Assembly: GCF_011039175.1 (NCBI RefSeq)
Contig: NZ_JAAKEN010000011.1
Span: 1-64,000 of the forward strand
DNA length: 64,000 nucleotides
Direction: 5' to 3'
From: Slackia sp. ZJ119
GTDB lineage: Bacteria > Actinomycetota > Coriobacteriia > Coriobacteriales > Eggerthellaceae
The position numbers were made by a program, and so were the translations under genes. The notes beneath the pieces were generated by a model that was not told the origin of the DNA, searched no databases, and worked only from the letters and a program-made list of their open reading frames with translations. Within the stretch, counting starts at the first letter, position 1, and the number at the start of each line of letters is the position of its first letter. Positions 9,866 through 17,839 of this stretch are shown here, piece after piece.

Positions 9866-12445
9866 GTGGGAACAGAAGAAAAGGCCGACAAGGCCGCGAA
9901 AAAGCACAAGCATCGCTACGTGACGTTCGGCTCCGACGGAGAAATGCGGACCGCGGCGGGCGATGGGGGCGACGGACGCGACCTGTCGGTGGGATATAGG
10001 CTGCAGTCCGTCTTTGACGAAACGGTCTGCCGGTCCCGCTCGCAGCAGGTGGCGCCGAACGCCGTGGAAGTCGGGGCGCTCGACAGCTTCACCGAAGCGC
10101 CGCTGCCGCCGACGCGGCAGTCGCTGCGCCGGCGCGCCGCCCGCGCCGACGCCTCTGCGCCCCGCGCCCTCGTGATGGCCCAGGGGACCGTCGGCAGGAG
10201 CTATGCGCAGGCCGTCGCGGCCGTCGGCTTCTACGTCGTCGTGCCGTTCACGGCCGACAACCGCTACGACATGGCCACGCGCGAGGCCGACGAAGCCGTG
10301 ATGCTGGGCACGCTGGCTTCGCCCCAGCTGTTCGCGAACGCCTACGCCGTGCTGGAATGCGCCCGCGAGGCGAAGGCGCACGTGATCTTTCTGGGCGGCG
10401 ACAGCCTGCCGCTGGCCGACGTCGACACGTTTTTGGCCCGCGCGAACGCGGCCGGCATGAAGGTCTACCGCCCCGTCGACGCGCAGCGCCCCGGTTTTGC
10501 CTGGGTGCTGTGCGAAACCGACAAAGCGCTGGCGGCCGAAGGCGACTGGCAGGCGTGCGCCGAGTGCGGCCTGGTGTACGACCGCGGCACGCTGGCGGCC
10601 CATAGCGGCATCTGCCCTGGTTGCGGTGCGTATTTGCGGCTGACGTCGCGCCAGCGCATCCAAGACGTGCTCGACGCGGACAGCTTCGAGGAATGGGACG
10701 CGGGCTTGCCGCAAACCGACCCGCTCGGGTTTCCCGGCTATGGGGACAAGCTGGCCGGCCTGCGCGAAAAAACCGGGCTTGACGAGGCCGTGTGCACCGG
10801 CGCAGGTGCCATCGCGGGCCTGCGCGTGGCCGCGGGCTTCATGGATTCGACGTTTTTCATGGGATCGATGGGCTCGGTCGTGGGCGAGAAGGTGACGCGT
10901 TTGTTCGAACGCGCGACCGAAGAGGGGCTGCCGGTCGTTTTGTTCACGGCGTCGGGCGGCGCACGCATGCAAGAGGGCCTGGTGTCGCTCATGCAGATGG
11001 CGAAGGTGTCGTGCGCGGTCGAGCGCCACGGAGAAGCCGGGCTGTTCTACGTGTCGGTGCTGACCGACCCGACGACCGGCGGCGTGACGGCCAGCTTCGC
11101 CATGGAAGGCGACGTTGTTTTGGCCGAGCCGCAGGCGCTCATAGGGTTCGCCGGGCAGCGCGTCATTCGCGACACCATTCGCCAAGAGCTGCCTGTCGGG
11201 TTCCAAACGGCGGAGTTCGCGCTGGAACACGGGCTGATAGACGCCATCGTGGCGCGGGAGAACCTGCGCGAGGTGCTGGCGCATCTGGTGGCGCTGCACG
11301 TGGCGCGGGCGGACGTCGTCGCGCTCGTGGACGAGCGGCACGCGCAGGAAAAGCTCATCACCTACGAAGCGGTGGCCGACACGCTGGCCAATAAAATGCG
11401 CACGTACAACACCGTCACCTACGACTTGGCGGCCATCGGCGGTGCGGGCGCGGCGCCGGTCGGGGGAGTCCCGATGCGCCATTGGCGGCAGCCCCTGGGC
11501 GAAAAGCGCGGCACGGGCGGCGACGCTTCCGCCGCAGCCACGAGCGTGGCGGCCGCGGCGGGAGACGCCATGGCGGGCGATACGGCATCCTTCGTCGAGC
11601 CGACGTCGTACGCGGGCGCTTCCGCCGAAAACGCCGGCGGGACAGAAGCGGCACCCGGGGCGCCCAACAAGGCCTGGGAAAGCGTGCAGCTGGCCCGCAA
11701 CACGCATCGTCCCACGTCGCAGGCGTATATTGACGGCATTTTCCGCGGCTTCATCGAACTGCACGGCGACCGCGCCTTCGCCGACGACGCGGCCGTCGTC
11801 GGCGGCGTCGCGTGGCTGGGCAGCCAGCCGGTCACGGTCATCGCGCAGGAAAAGGGCGCCGATCTGAAAGAGCGCATCCGACGCAACTTCGGCTGCCCCC
11901 AGCCCGAGGGCTATCGCAAGGCGCTGCGCCTCATGCGGCAAGCCGAGAAGTTCGGCCGCCCGGTCATATGCTTCGTGGACACCCAGGGCGCCTTTTGCGG
12001 CACCGAGGCCGAAGAGCGCGGCCAGGGCAACGCCATCGCCGACAACCTGCTGGCCATGGCCGGCCTGCGCGTGCCGATCATAAGCGTCCTTCTCGGCGAA
12101 GGCGGCAGCGGCGGGGCGTTGGCGCTCGCGCTGGCCGATCGCGTTGCCATGTTGGAGCATGCGGTGTATTCTGTACTTTCGCCCGAAGGATTCGCGTCCA
12201 TCCTGTGGAAGGACCGCGCCCGTGCCGCCGACGCGGCCGCCGTCATGAAAATGAGCGCGGCCGAGGCCTGCGACATGAGCATCGTGGACGCCGTGATCTC
12301 GGAAGGCGCAGAACCTGCCCATAAAAACCGCGACCAGGCGGTAAACAACGTGCGAGCCTACGTCGAAAAGACGCTGGACGAGCTGCTTGCGCTGCCCATC
12401 GAAGACGTGCTGCAGCAGCGTTACCGTCGGTTCCGCAGCTTTTAG
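9866..12445 (+). CDS. accDA: Fused acetyl-CoA carboxylase carboxyltransferase (AccD-AccA) with a biotin-carboxylase-like N-domain remnant
   Basis: Transfers carboxyl from carboxybiotin to acetyl-CoA, making malonyl-CoA. GTG at 9866 follows AGAGGGGA. Of 859 residues, about 228-510 are AccD: a zinc ribbon (Cys231, 234, 250, 253), then [11 protein letters not shown] and [13 protein letters not shown]. Residues 517-600 are an Ala/Gly-rich linker. About 601-859 are AccA ([36 protein letters not shown]). Ahead of the zinc ribbon, residues 100-203 align without gaps to the N-terminal domain of biotin carboxylase as I remember it (ADEAVMLG for ADETVCIG, final KVYRP for FIFIGP); the ATP-grasp and C-terminal parts are absent. 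Residues 1-99 are charged and unrecognised. In the common order fabF-accB-fabZ-accC-accD-accA this is exactly where accC would be. No accB or accC is in the window, so those subunits must come from elsewhere. Confidence 0.93.
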   Translation: MGTEEKADKAAKKHKHRYVTFGSDGEMRTAAGDGGDGRDLSVGYRLQSVFDETVCRSRSQQVAPNAVEVGALDSFTEAPLPPTRQSLRRRAARADASAPRALVMAQGTVGRSYAQAVAAVGFYVVVPFTADNRYDMATREADEAVMLGTLASPQLFANAYAVLECAREAKAHVIFLGGDSLPLADVDTFLARANAAGMKVYRPVDAQRPGFAWVLCETDKALAAEGDWQACAECGLVYDRGTLAAHSGICPGCGAYLRLTSRQRIQDVLDADSFEEWDAGLPQTDPLGFPGYGDKLAGLREKTGLDEAVCTGAGAIAGLRVAAGFMDSTFFMGSMGSVVGEKVTRLFERATEEGLPVVLFTASGGARMQEGLVSLMQMAKVSCAVERHGEAGLFYVSVLTDPTTGGVTASFAMEGDVVLAEPQALIGFAGQRVIRDTIRQELPVGFQTAEFALEHGLIDAIVARENLREVLAHLVALHVARADVVALVDERHAQEKLITYEAVADTLANKMRTYNTVTYDLAAIGGAGAAPVGGVPMRHWRQPLGEKRGTGGDASAAATSVAAAAGDAMAGDTASFVEPTSYAGASAENAGGTEAAPGAPNKAWESVQLARNTHRPTSQAYIDGIFRGFIELHGDRAFADDAAVVGGVAWLGSQPVTVIAQEKGADLKERIRRNFGCPQPEGYRKALRLMRQAEKFGRPVICFVDTQGAFCGTEAEERGQGNAIADNLLAMAGLRVPIISVLLGEGGSGGALALALADRVAMLEHAVYSVLSPEGFASILWKDRARAADAAAVMKMSAAEACDMSIVDAVISEGAEPAHKNRDQAVNNVRAYVEKTLDELLALPIEDVLQQRYRRFRSF

Positions 12446-12469
12446 ACGAACAGAATGCGAGGGATGTCC

Positions 12470-12751
12470 GTGCAAACCTATCTGGCCCACTACGTGTCGC
12501 CCATCGCTTCCGACGCGCGTGCGACGGGCTTGTTCGAGTTCGAAAGCGACAGCCGCATGGGGTCGAAGGCGAACCTGCACGACGCCCGCATGCGCATGTT
12601 GGAGCTGTACGGCAAAGACGCCGTGTCGTGGTCCATCGACAAGGTGGAGCGCAAGCCTGCGAAGTCGCTCGACGCCGACGGCCAGTTGACGATTGACTTT
12701 CGGCCGCCCAAGCCCGTGCGAAAACGGGCGCCGAAGAAGGAATACTGGTAA
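12470..12751 (+). CDS. Small protein of unknown function following accDA
   Basis: I do not recognise the family. About 93 residues, hydrophilic, with no membrane segment or signal. It reads MQTYLAHYVSPIASD at the start, has an Arg/Met-rich middle (HDARMRMLELYGKDAV) and a basic end (RKRAPKKEYW). GTG at 12470 has GAGGG six bases upstream; in-frame ATGs at 12455 and 12464 are alternatives, but their spacing from a ribosome-binding site is poor. It starts 24 bases after accDA and is probably cotranscribed, though nothing ties it to lipid synthesis. Confidence 0.7.
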   Translation: MQTYLAHYVSPIASDARATGLFEFESDSRMGSKANLHDARMRMLELYGKDAVSWSIDKVERKPAKSLDADGQLTIDFRPPKPVRKRAPKKEYW

Positions 12752-12874
12752 GGGTTTCGAAGCGGTGCCGTCTGACGCGCCGCCGCACAAGGGGCGCCGC
12801 TTCTGCTGTTTGAGCCGCCGAGGCGCCGCACCGTGCGCCTTGTTTTGAAGCCTTGTTTGCGAGAAGGGATTCGC

Positions 12875-14020
12875 ATGAAGAAAAAACACGTTGCCTACCT
12901 GCAGAAACTGCTGGAAACGCCGTCGGCGACCGGCACGGAGGGCGCCGTCGCCGACGTGGTGCGCACGCGTCTGGCGCCGACGGCCGACGAGATTTCCACC
13001 GACGTCATGGGTTCGGTCCACGCCACGCTGCGCGGCACGGCGCCCGGCGCTCCCAGCCTCATGCTGGCGGCCCACATGGACGAGATCGGGCTGATGGTCA
13101 CCTACATTTCCGACGACGGCTTTCTGTCCGTGTCGTCGGTCGGCGGGGTGGACGCGGCCATTCTTCCCGGCATGCGCGTCGACGTGCATGCCAGCGGCGC
13201 AGAGAAGCCCCTGCGCGGCGTCGTCGGCCGCAAGCCCATCCATCTCATCAGCCCCGACGAGCGCACGAAGGTCACGCCGCTTTCCGATCTCGTCATCGAC
13301 GTGGGCATGAAGGCGAAGAAGGTGAAGCGGCTCGTGCGCGTCGGCGACGTCATCACGTTCGGCGTGGGCTTCGAGCGCATGGCGAACACGATGGCGGTGT
13401 CTCGCGCCTTCGACGACAAGTGCGGCGTGTGGGTGCTCACGCGCGTGCTCGAAAAGCTGGCGGCCGGCGGCAGGGCGCCGGGGGATGTGTGCGCGGCGTG
13501 CACCGTGCAGGAAGAAATAGGCGTGCGCGGGGCCATGACCTCGGCATACGGCTTGAACCCCGACGTTGCCGTGGCCTTTGACGTGACGCATGCGACCGAT
13601 TACCCCGGCATCTCGAAGGCGAAGCACGGCGACTTGTCCTGCGGGCGCGGTCCCGTTATCGCCCGCGGCCCGAACATCAACCCGGAAGTGTTCGAGCGTT
13701 TGGTGGCCGCGGCCGAGGCCGAGGGCATTCCGTACCAGGTGGAGGCCGAGCCCGCCGTGACCGGCACCGACGCCCGCGCCTTGCAGGTGACCCGCGCCGG
13801 CATTCCCACGGGGCTCGTGTCGGTGGCGCTGCGCTACATGCACACGCCTGCCGAGGTCATCGACTTGAAAGACTTGGAAGCGACCGTTGATCTGCTCGTG
13901 CGCTTCGCTCGCGACCTTGACGAGGACGCTTGCTTCGTGCCCGGCCTTGCCATGGCGCCCGCGCGTCCCGCCCGCGACACCGACGACGCCGAGGCTGCTT
14001 CTGCCGCCGAGAGGCGCTGA
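12875..14020 (+). CDS. M42-family aminopeptidase
   Basis: A cytoplasmic, cobalt- or zinc-dependent aminopeptidase of the M42 (FrvX/glutamyl aminopeptidase) family, usually a dodecameric shell trimming peptides. The 381-residue protein has the metal ligands in family order: AAHMDEIG (His67, Asp69), AFDDKCG (Asp180/181), QEEIGVRG (Glu213 catalytic, Glu214), DVTHATD (Asp236) and RYMHTPAEV (His323). ATG at 12875 has GAGAAGGGA upstream. An acidic/alanine tail of about 30 residues follows the catalytic domain. It ends five bases before smpB, so the two are cotranscribed. The family includes deblocking aminopeptidases and some proteins named endoglucanase; the exact substrate cannot be read from sequence. 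Confidence 0.9.
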   Translation: MKKKHVAYLQKLLETPSATGTEGAVADVVRTRLAPTADEISTDVMGSVHATLRGTAPGAPSLMLAAHMDEIGLMVTYISDDGFLSVSSVGGVDAAILPGMRVDVHASGAEKPLRGVVGRKPIHLISPDERTKVTPLSDLVIDVGMKAKKVKRLVRVGDVITFGVGFERMANTMAVSRAFDDKCGVWVLTRVLEKLAAGGRAPGDVCAACTVQEEIGVRGAMTSAYGLNPDVAVAFDVTHATDYPGISKAKHGDLSCGRGPVIARGPNINPEVFERLVAAAEAEGIPYQVEAEPAVTGTDARALQVTRAGIPTGLVSVALRYMHTPAEVIDLKDLEATVDLLVRFARDLDEDACFVPGLAMAPARPARDTDDAEAASAAERR

Positions 14021-14025
14021 GCGCG

Positions 14026-14490
14026 ATGAAGGCGTCCCGCGAGGTCATAGCAAAGAACCGCAAGGCGAAGCACGAATACGACATCCTTGAGACGTTCGAG
14101 GCGGGCATCGTGCTCAGCGGCACCGAAGTGCGGTCGCTGCGCGACAACCACTGTCAGATGACGGACTGCTTCGCGTTGGTGCGCGGCGGGGAAGTGTGGC
14201 TGCACAACGTGCACATTCCGCGCTATCTCAACGGCACGTACAACAACGTCGATCCCGACCGGACGCGCAAGCTGCTGCTGCACCGCCGCGAGATTTCACG
14301 GCTCGACGCGGCGCTGCGCGAAAAAGGCCTGGCCATCGTGCCGCTTCAGATGTATTTTGACGAGCGGGGCCGGGTGAAGGTCGAAGTGGCCATCGCCCGC
14401 GGCAAGAAGCTGTTCGACAAGCGTGCCTCGATGGCCGCCCGCGACGCCAAGCGCGACATGGAGCGTGCGTTGAAGGAGCGCAGCCGTTAG
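14026..14490 (+). CDS. smpB: SsrA-binding protein
   Basis: Binds the tRNA-like domain of tmRNA and takes it into stalled ribosomes for trans-translation. The 154-residue protein has the family's order: AKNRKAKHEYDILETFEAGIVL, GTEVRSLR, then LHNVHIPRY, DPDRTRKLLLHRREI, PLQMYF, and a basic C-terminal tail (KRDMERALKERSR). ATG at 14026 is preferred because the upstream in-frame extension only reads aminopeptidase sequence out of frame. Its RNA partner ssrA lies about 840 bases downstream. Confidence 0.96.
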   Translation: MKASREVIAKNRKAKHEYDILETFEAGIVLSGTEVRSLRDNHCQMTDCFALVRGGEVWLHNVHIPRYLNGTYNNVDPDRTRKLLLHRREISRLDAALREKGLAIVPLQMYFDERGRVKVEVAIARGKKLFDKRASMAARDAKRDMERALKERSR

Positions 14491-14589
14491 GGAAACGCGC
14501 CGGCCGGTGCGGGCGTCTTGCGCGTGCGGGCGGCGCGACAGGCGGTCTGTGGGGATAGATGTACCGAAAGTGGGACAGGAGACAACGCT

Positions 14590-15180
14590 ATGAGCTTGGA
14601 TGACGAACTTGCGGCCACTGAAGAGGGCTTTCAGGCCGAAGCCGAGGCCGCAGAAGCGGAAACCGAGGTCGAAGACGCGCCCGAAGCCGCCGAGGGCGTC
14701 GAGGACGCGCTTGGGGACGACGGTGCGCCGGAGTGCTCGGCCGAGCCTGCGGACGACGAGAAGGGCCTCGACGTTTCCGAGGCGGGCGTTTCGGCGGAGG
14801 ACTCCTGCGGCGGCGAGGATGCGGCCGAGGACGCGGCCGACGAGGCTGACGACGACTTCGAAGTGCTCGAGATCGAGTTCGACGAAGCCGACATCGTTCG
14901 CTACGTGCACGACGAGGACGGCAACGACATCGGGTTCGTGCTCATCGAGGACGGCAAGGAAGTGGAGTACCTGTACGTCGACGAGGACGAAGACGATGCG
15001 ACGGACGCGGGGGCGGACGACGAGTACGATCTGGGCATCACGCGCGAAGGGGTGGCCCAGGCGACCAACGACATGAACGCCATCTATCGGGAAGGCGTGC
15101 AGACCGTCGCCGAGCTGAAAGGCGCCTTCGACGACATCAAAAGCGCCCTTGACTTCGGCCCGCTTTTCCCAAAGAAGTAG
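14590..15180 (+). CDS. Very acidic protein of unknown function between smpB and ssrA
   Basis: I do not recognise this 196-residue protein. Its first half is almost entirely Glu, Asp and Ala and probably disordered. A short ordered-looking part follows (DDDFEVLEIEFDEADIVRYV and GNDIGFVLIEDGKEVEYLYV, which look like paired strands), another acidic run, and a helical end (ITREGVAQATNDMNAIY to GPLFPKK). AGGAG stands ten bases before the ATG at 14590. There is no signal or membrane segment, so it should be cytoplasmic. It could be a nucleic-acid mimic or chaperone-like acidic protein; that is a guess. Confidence 0.75.
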   Translation: MSLDDELAATEEGFQAEAEAAEAETEVEDAPEAAEGVEDALGDDGAPECSAEPADDEKGLDVSEAGVSAEDSCGGEDAAEDAADEADDDFEVLEIEFDEADIVRYVHDEDGNDIGFVLIEDGKEVEYLYVDEDEDDATDAGADDEYDLGITREGVAQATNDMNAIYREGVQTVAELKGAFDDIKSALDFGPLFPKK

Positions 15181-15264
15181 GGAAGGGGCAGGCGAGGCCG
15201 CCTTCAGGGTGCGTTCGGCGTGCGGCGTTTTGCGCGGCGACGGCGTCGCGAGTGCCGCCGCCTC

Positions 15265-15293
15265 TTGACAAAACGTCTGCTTTCTGCAATACT
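15265..15293 (+). promoter_or_regulatory. Sigma-70-type promoter of ssrA
   Basis: A perfect TTGACA at 15265-15270, a 17-base spacer and AATACT at 15288-15293 preceded by TGC, an extended -10. Transcription would begin near 15300, about 27 bases before the mature tmRNA 5' end, which RNase P would generate. Confidence 0.85.
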
Positions 15294-15326
15294 GTAACGC
15301 TTGATCATAGTATTATTTCACAGAAA

Positions 15327-15700
15327 GGGGCCGACTGGTTTCGACATGGTATGTCTGCACTGAGGAGCAGGTCGTGGTCTCCTCGCCACGTTAAACAGGG
15401 GTACTGCCTTGTAATTGGCAAAAACAACTTCAAGGCCGTGAGCTACGCTCCGGCCGCCATGGCTGCTTAATTTCAGCCATCCGTCAACCTCAGGTGTTTC
15501 CCCGCCCTGGGCGCGACGTCATCTCAGGGGAACGCTCTCTGGCGAGTTTTCGGTGCAACCAGGGCTAAGACCAACCGAATAGGGCGCGTCCCGTCCGTCG
15601 ACGAACCGCGGCGCGTCCGAATTTCGATCGCCGACTAAGCTTGTAGAGCCTCAGGAACGATATAGTATGGACCGGAGTTCGATTCTCCGCGGCTCCACCA
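15327..15700 (+). ncRNA. ssrA: Transfer-messenger RNA (tmRNA)
   Basis: Rescues stalled ribosomes and tags the nascent protein. The 5' end GGGGCCGACTGGTTTCGAC and 3' end GGAGTTCGATTCTCCGC followed by GGCTCCACCA are diagnostic. GGGGCCG pairs with CGGCTCC in the acceptor stem and includes the G3-U pair that marks tmRNA for alanine charging; CCA is encoded. The resume codon appears to be GGC at 15417, giving the 17-residue tag GKNNFKAVSYAPAAMAA with stop TAA at 15468. The 374-base length is normal for a one-piece tmRNA. It follows smpB and a strong promoter. Confidence 0.97.
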
Positions 15701-15709
15701 CGCATCTCA

Positions 15710-15751
15710 CCCCTGATTTGGATTGTTTTCCCAGGTCAGGGGTTGTTTTTT
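15710..15751 (+). terminator. Terminator of ssrA
   Basis: CCCCTGA (15710-15716) pairs with TCAGGGG (15736-15742), with extra pairing inside, followed by TTGTTTTTT. It begins ten bases after the tmRNA CCA. Confidence 0.85.
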
Positions 15752-15772
15752 GATTGTGGAGAAATTGTGAAA

Positions 15773-15846
15773 CACTGCCTGCATTGCCTATAACTTTTCG
15801 TATCTTCCTGCATCTTTTCGTGGCTTTAGGCAGTATGCAGGCAGTG
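15773..15846. repeat. Long perfect inverted repeat next to the tmRNA 3' end
   Basis: CACTGCCTGCAT (15773-15784) and ATGCAGGCAGTG (15835-15846) are a perfect 12-bp inverted repeat, continued inward by TGCCTA and TAGGCA. The 36-base loop contains CTTTTCGT twice. The region is A+T-rich and lies between ssrA and the integrase remnant, so it could be part of an attachment or excisionase-binding region of the lost element, or a transcription stop for the minus-strand integrase. Confidence 0.6.
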
Positions 15847-15905
15847 AATGTACATAAAACAGTACAGTTTGAGTACGTCGTTTGACAAACGCTTCGAAAC
15901 GTGCA

Positions 15906-16046
15906 TCAGAGGTTCGGCACGACGCCGGACCCGCGCAGCACGTCGAGGGGCGAAGAGCGGACGTAGCGCTCGTAGGTGGTGTTGATGTCCTCGTGCCCGA
16001 GGATCGGCGCCGTTGCGCTGCGGCGGCTTGACAGGCGCTTGCTCGG
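15906..16046 (-). pseudogene. C-terminal remnant of a tyrosine recombinase (integrase)
   Basis: The minus strand reads SSRRSATAPILGHEDINTTY, then ERYVRSSP and a short tail to a stop at 15906-15908. LGHEDINTTYERY matches the end of phage-type integrases: the LGH motif and the tyrosine nucleophile region. The frame is closed by a TAG at 16047-16049, and nothing resembling the rest of an integrase follows, so only about 46 codons survive. Its place just 3' of ssrA, pointing toward it, is typical of elements integrated at the tmRNA gene. The insertion sequence lies 34 bases farther out. Confidence 0.7.
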
Positions 16047-16067
16047 CTACTTTCGGCCGACACAACC

Positions 16068-16080
16068 GTGCGTTGCCCCT
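16068..16080. repeat. Left copy of 13-bp target duplication
   Basis: GTGCGTTGCCCCT lies directly outside the left end of the insertion sequence and is repeated exactly at 17701-17713. Confidence 0.8.
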
Positions 16081-16184
16081 GGTTGATTTGCGAAGTTAAC
16101 TGAACAAAGGGGGTTCATCTGGGATGTTTGCTGCATTCTCGCAGTCATCGCAACACTTTCGCGAGAAAAAGAGAGGATTCGGCC

Positions 16185-16252
16185 TGTTCAGCTGGGTTTG
16201 GAGGGCGCACCGGACCAGGGGTCCGCGCATCTGTTCCAGACCCAGCTGAACA
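16185..16252. repeat. Large stem-loop inside the insertion sequence
   Basis: Arms 16185-16202 (TGTTCAGCTGGGTTTGGA) and 16235-16252 are an 18-bp inverted repeat with one mismatch; GGACC and GGTCC pair inside. It lies just beyond the transposase stop. TGTTCAGCT also occurs in the right terminal repeat at 17675, so the arms may double as transposase-binding sites. Confidence 0.65.
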
Positions 16253-16290
16253 CCTATGCGGATCCGATCGGGCGCCGTTCGGGCGCCGTC

Positions 16291-17544
16291 CTATGCCAGC
16301 GGGTCGAGCCCCCTTTCTTCGCGCTGGCTGTTCACGGCCCCAAGCGTCAGCGCGAGTTCGCCGAACGGGACCTCTTCTATCCCCAGGGCCTCTTCGAGAG
16401 CCTCGCAGGCTTCAGGGTCGGCGGCCCTCAGCATCTGCAGCGGCGACAGGCCCATGAGGGAGGGGCGGGGCTGGGAATTCACGTGCGACGTCACGAAGGC
16501 GCAGTCGCATCTGTCGAGGTTGTCGAAGGAGACGCCTCGGCGCTTGGGCAGCATCTTTCGAAGTTCCACGTGATTGCGCTCGCAGGCACCCTTCTGCTGT
16601 GACTGGCGCACGTCGCAGTAGTAGACTTTGCAGCGGGCATCTTCACCGAAGATCGAGGCCTCGATCGCCGAGATGTCGGAAAACTCGGTCCCGTTGTCGG
16701 TAAGAATGATGCCGAACAGACGCTTGAACACTCGCTTTCCCAAGGAGCGTTCGAGCATGTCGAGCGCGGCGGCAACCGCGCTCGACGTCTTTTTGGGCAG
16801 CAGCAGCGCAAGCTGCACCTTGCACGGACGCAGGTAGAGGGCGGGCGGGCGCTGGGCGTCATGGGTCCGCCCGATCACGGCGCCCGTCTCGCATGCCCCG
16901 GCGCGCTCCGCCTCCGCCAGCGCGCAGAACGCCGCATAGGAGCGATCGGCTCCGTGCGAGGTAATCTTGGGCGCAGCATGCCTGGCGCGCGGCTTGTAGC
17001 CGACCTTGCGCCTGAAGCCCGTCGGCGACATGGAGAAGCAGCCGCGTTCGGCCCAGCGGCAGGGGGTCGAGGGGGCAAGGTCGAGGTGGGGGTTGGCCAT
17101 GCAGATCTGCTCGGGGGACTTGCCGTCGAGGACGTCAGAGCGGATGGCGAAGACGATCTTCTCGAAGTCCTCCTCCCGGCGGTTTATGCCGCGCCTGGAC
17201 TCCGAGCGGACCCTTTCGCTGGCCGCCTGCGCCAGCGAGGCCTTATACTCCATCCGCTGCCTGCGTCCGCAGCTTTTCTTATAGGCCATGCATCCGTTGC
17301 AGGTCCAGGGCCGCTTCTTCAGGCGCATGCACGACGCCTCTTCCGGCTCATCGGGGACGGTCTCGCCGCGCCTCTCCCCGTCCTTCCAGGTGCGGTGCTT
17401 TCTGACCTCTTCGGTCACGGTCGCCGGCGAGCGCCCGATCGATCTCGCGATCTCGCGGCAGCCCTTGCGCTTGTCCAGCCCGTTTTGAATCGCTTCCCGG
17501 TCGGCCTTGTCGATGCGAGCATAAGCCCTGTTTTCGCCATCCAT
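16291..17544 (-). CDS. IS30-family transposase, possibly inactive
   Basis: Cut-and-paste DDE transposase. The 417-residue protein begins MDGENRAYARIDKADREAIQ, with AGGAG seven bases before the ATG; an upstream in-frame ATG at 17607 lacks one. Residues 20-50 are the HTH_38-type helix-turn-helix (GLDKRKGCREIARSIGRSPA). A cysteine-bearing linker (CNGCMAYKKSCG) follows, then the rve-type catalytic core with TDNGTEFSD, the second Asp, and ERNHVELRKMLPKR, the Glu. The first catalytic position looks changed: CETGAVIGR stands where IS30 proteins have the pattern WExDTVxG, so Gly replaces Asp; one base could cause that. The frame is otherwise full length. Confidence 0.88.
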   Translation of the reverse strand: MDGENRAYARIDKADREAIQNGLDKRKGCREIARSIGRSPATVTEEVRKHRTWKDGERRGETVPDEPEEASCMRLKKRPWTCNGCMAYKKSCGRRQRMEYKASLAQAASERVRSESRRGINRREEDFEKIVFAIRSDVLDGKSPEQICMANPHLDLAPSTPCRWAERGCFSMSPTGFRRKVGYKPRARHAAPKITSHGADRSYAAFCALAEAERAGACETGAVIGRTHDAQRPPALYLRPCKVQLALLLPKKTSSAVAAALDMLERSLGKRVFKRLFGIILTDNGTEFSDISAIEASIFGEDARCKVYYCDVRQSQQKGACERNHVELRKMLPKRRGVSFDNLDRCDCAFVTSHVNSQPRPSLMGLSPLQMLRAADPEACEALEEALGIEEVPFGELALTLGAVNSQREERGLDPLA

Positions 17545-17700
17545 GACGGCTCCTTCCCGCAGGAAGGGTTCGTGCCGCGTCCTCGTGACGCGGCATCGTT
17601 CCTGCAAGAGCCATTCTCATGCTCAACTGAACGCGTGCGGCTGAGCATGGAGAAAGCACCTTTTTGGAAGAGGGTGTTCAGCTAACCTCGCAAATTGACT

Positions 17701-17713
17701 GTGCGTTGCCCCT
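17701..17713. repeat. Right copy of 13-bp target duplication
   Basis: Exact repeat of 16068-16080, abutting the right end of the insertion sequence. Confidence 0.8.
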
Positions 17714-17839
17714 TCGCAGAAGCCGTGGGCGTTTCGTGCAGCTTTGACGGGGCTGTGGCGCCGGGCAATCCTAGACCGTATTCTGGACTTCTACCCTTAT
17801 GACGCCTGTTGAGACACGACGATTCTCGCGAGAGTGAGT

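Larger units (their letters stand above)
16081..17700 (-). mobile_element. IS30-type insertion sequence, 1,620 bp
   Basis: The ends are an inverted repeat: GGTTGATTTGCGAAGTTAAC at the left and, read inward from the right, AGTCAATTTGCGAGGTTAGC, with 21 of 26 positions equal when continued through CTGAACA. Exact 13-bp copies of GTGCGTTGCCCCT abut both ends, which fixes the boundaries. One transposase gene on the minus strand fills most of it. The left 210 bases are noncoding and hold a large stem-loop. Target duplications of 2-3 bp are usual for this family, though long ones are known (IS1630 of Mycoplasma). Confidence 0.88.

Noticed and set aside
8045-13843. Minus-strand open frame of 1,932 codons across the fatty acid operon
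   Set aside because: It covers six recognised plus-strand genes and gives an Arg/His-rich product typical of antisense G+C-rich DNA.
15252-15470. 72-codon frame ending in the tmRNA
   Set aside because: It is the tmRNA promoter and 5' domain; only its last 17 codons, the tag, are translated, in trans.
17701-17839. A second attachment site (copy of the ssrA 3' end) right of the insertion sequence
   Set aside because: I looked for a repeat of the tmRNA 3' end and found none there; only the 13-bp insertion duplication is shared.
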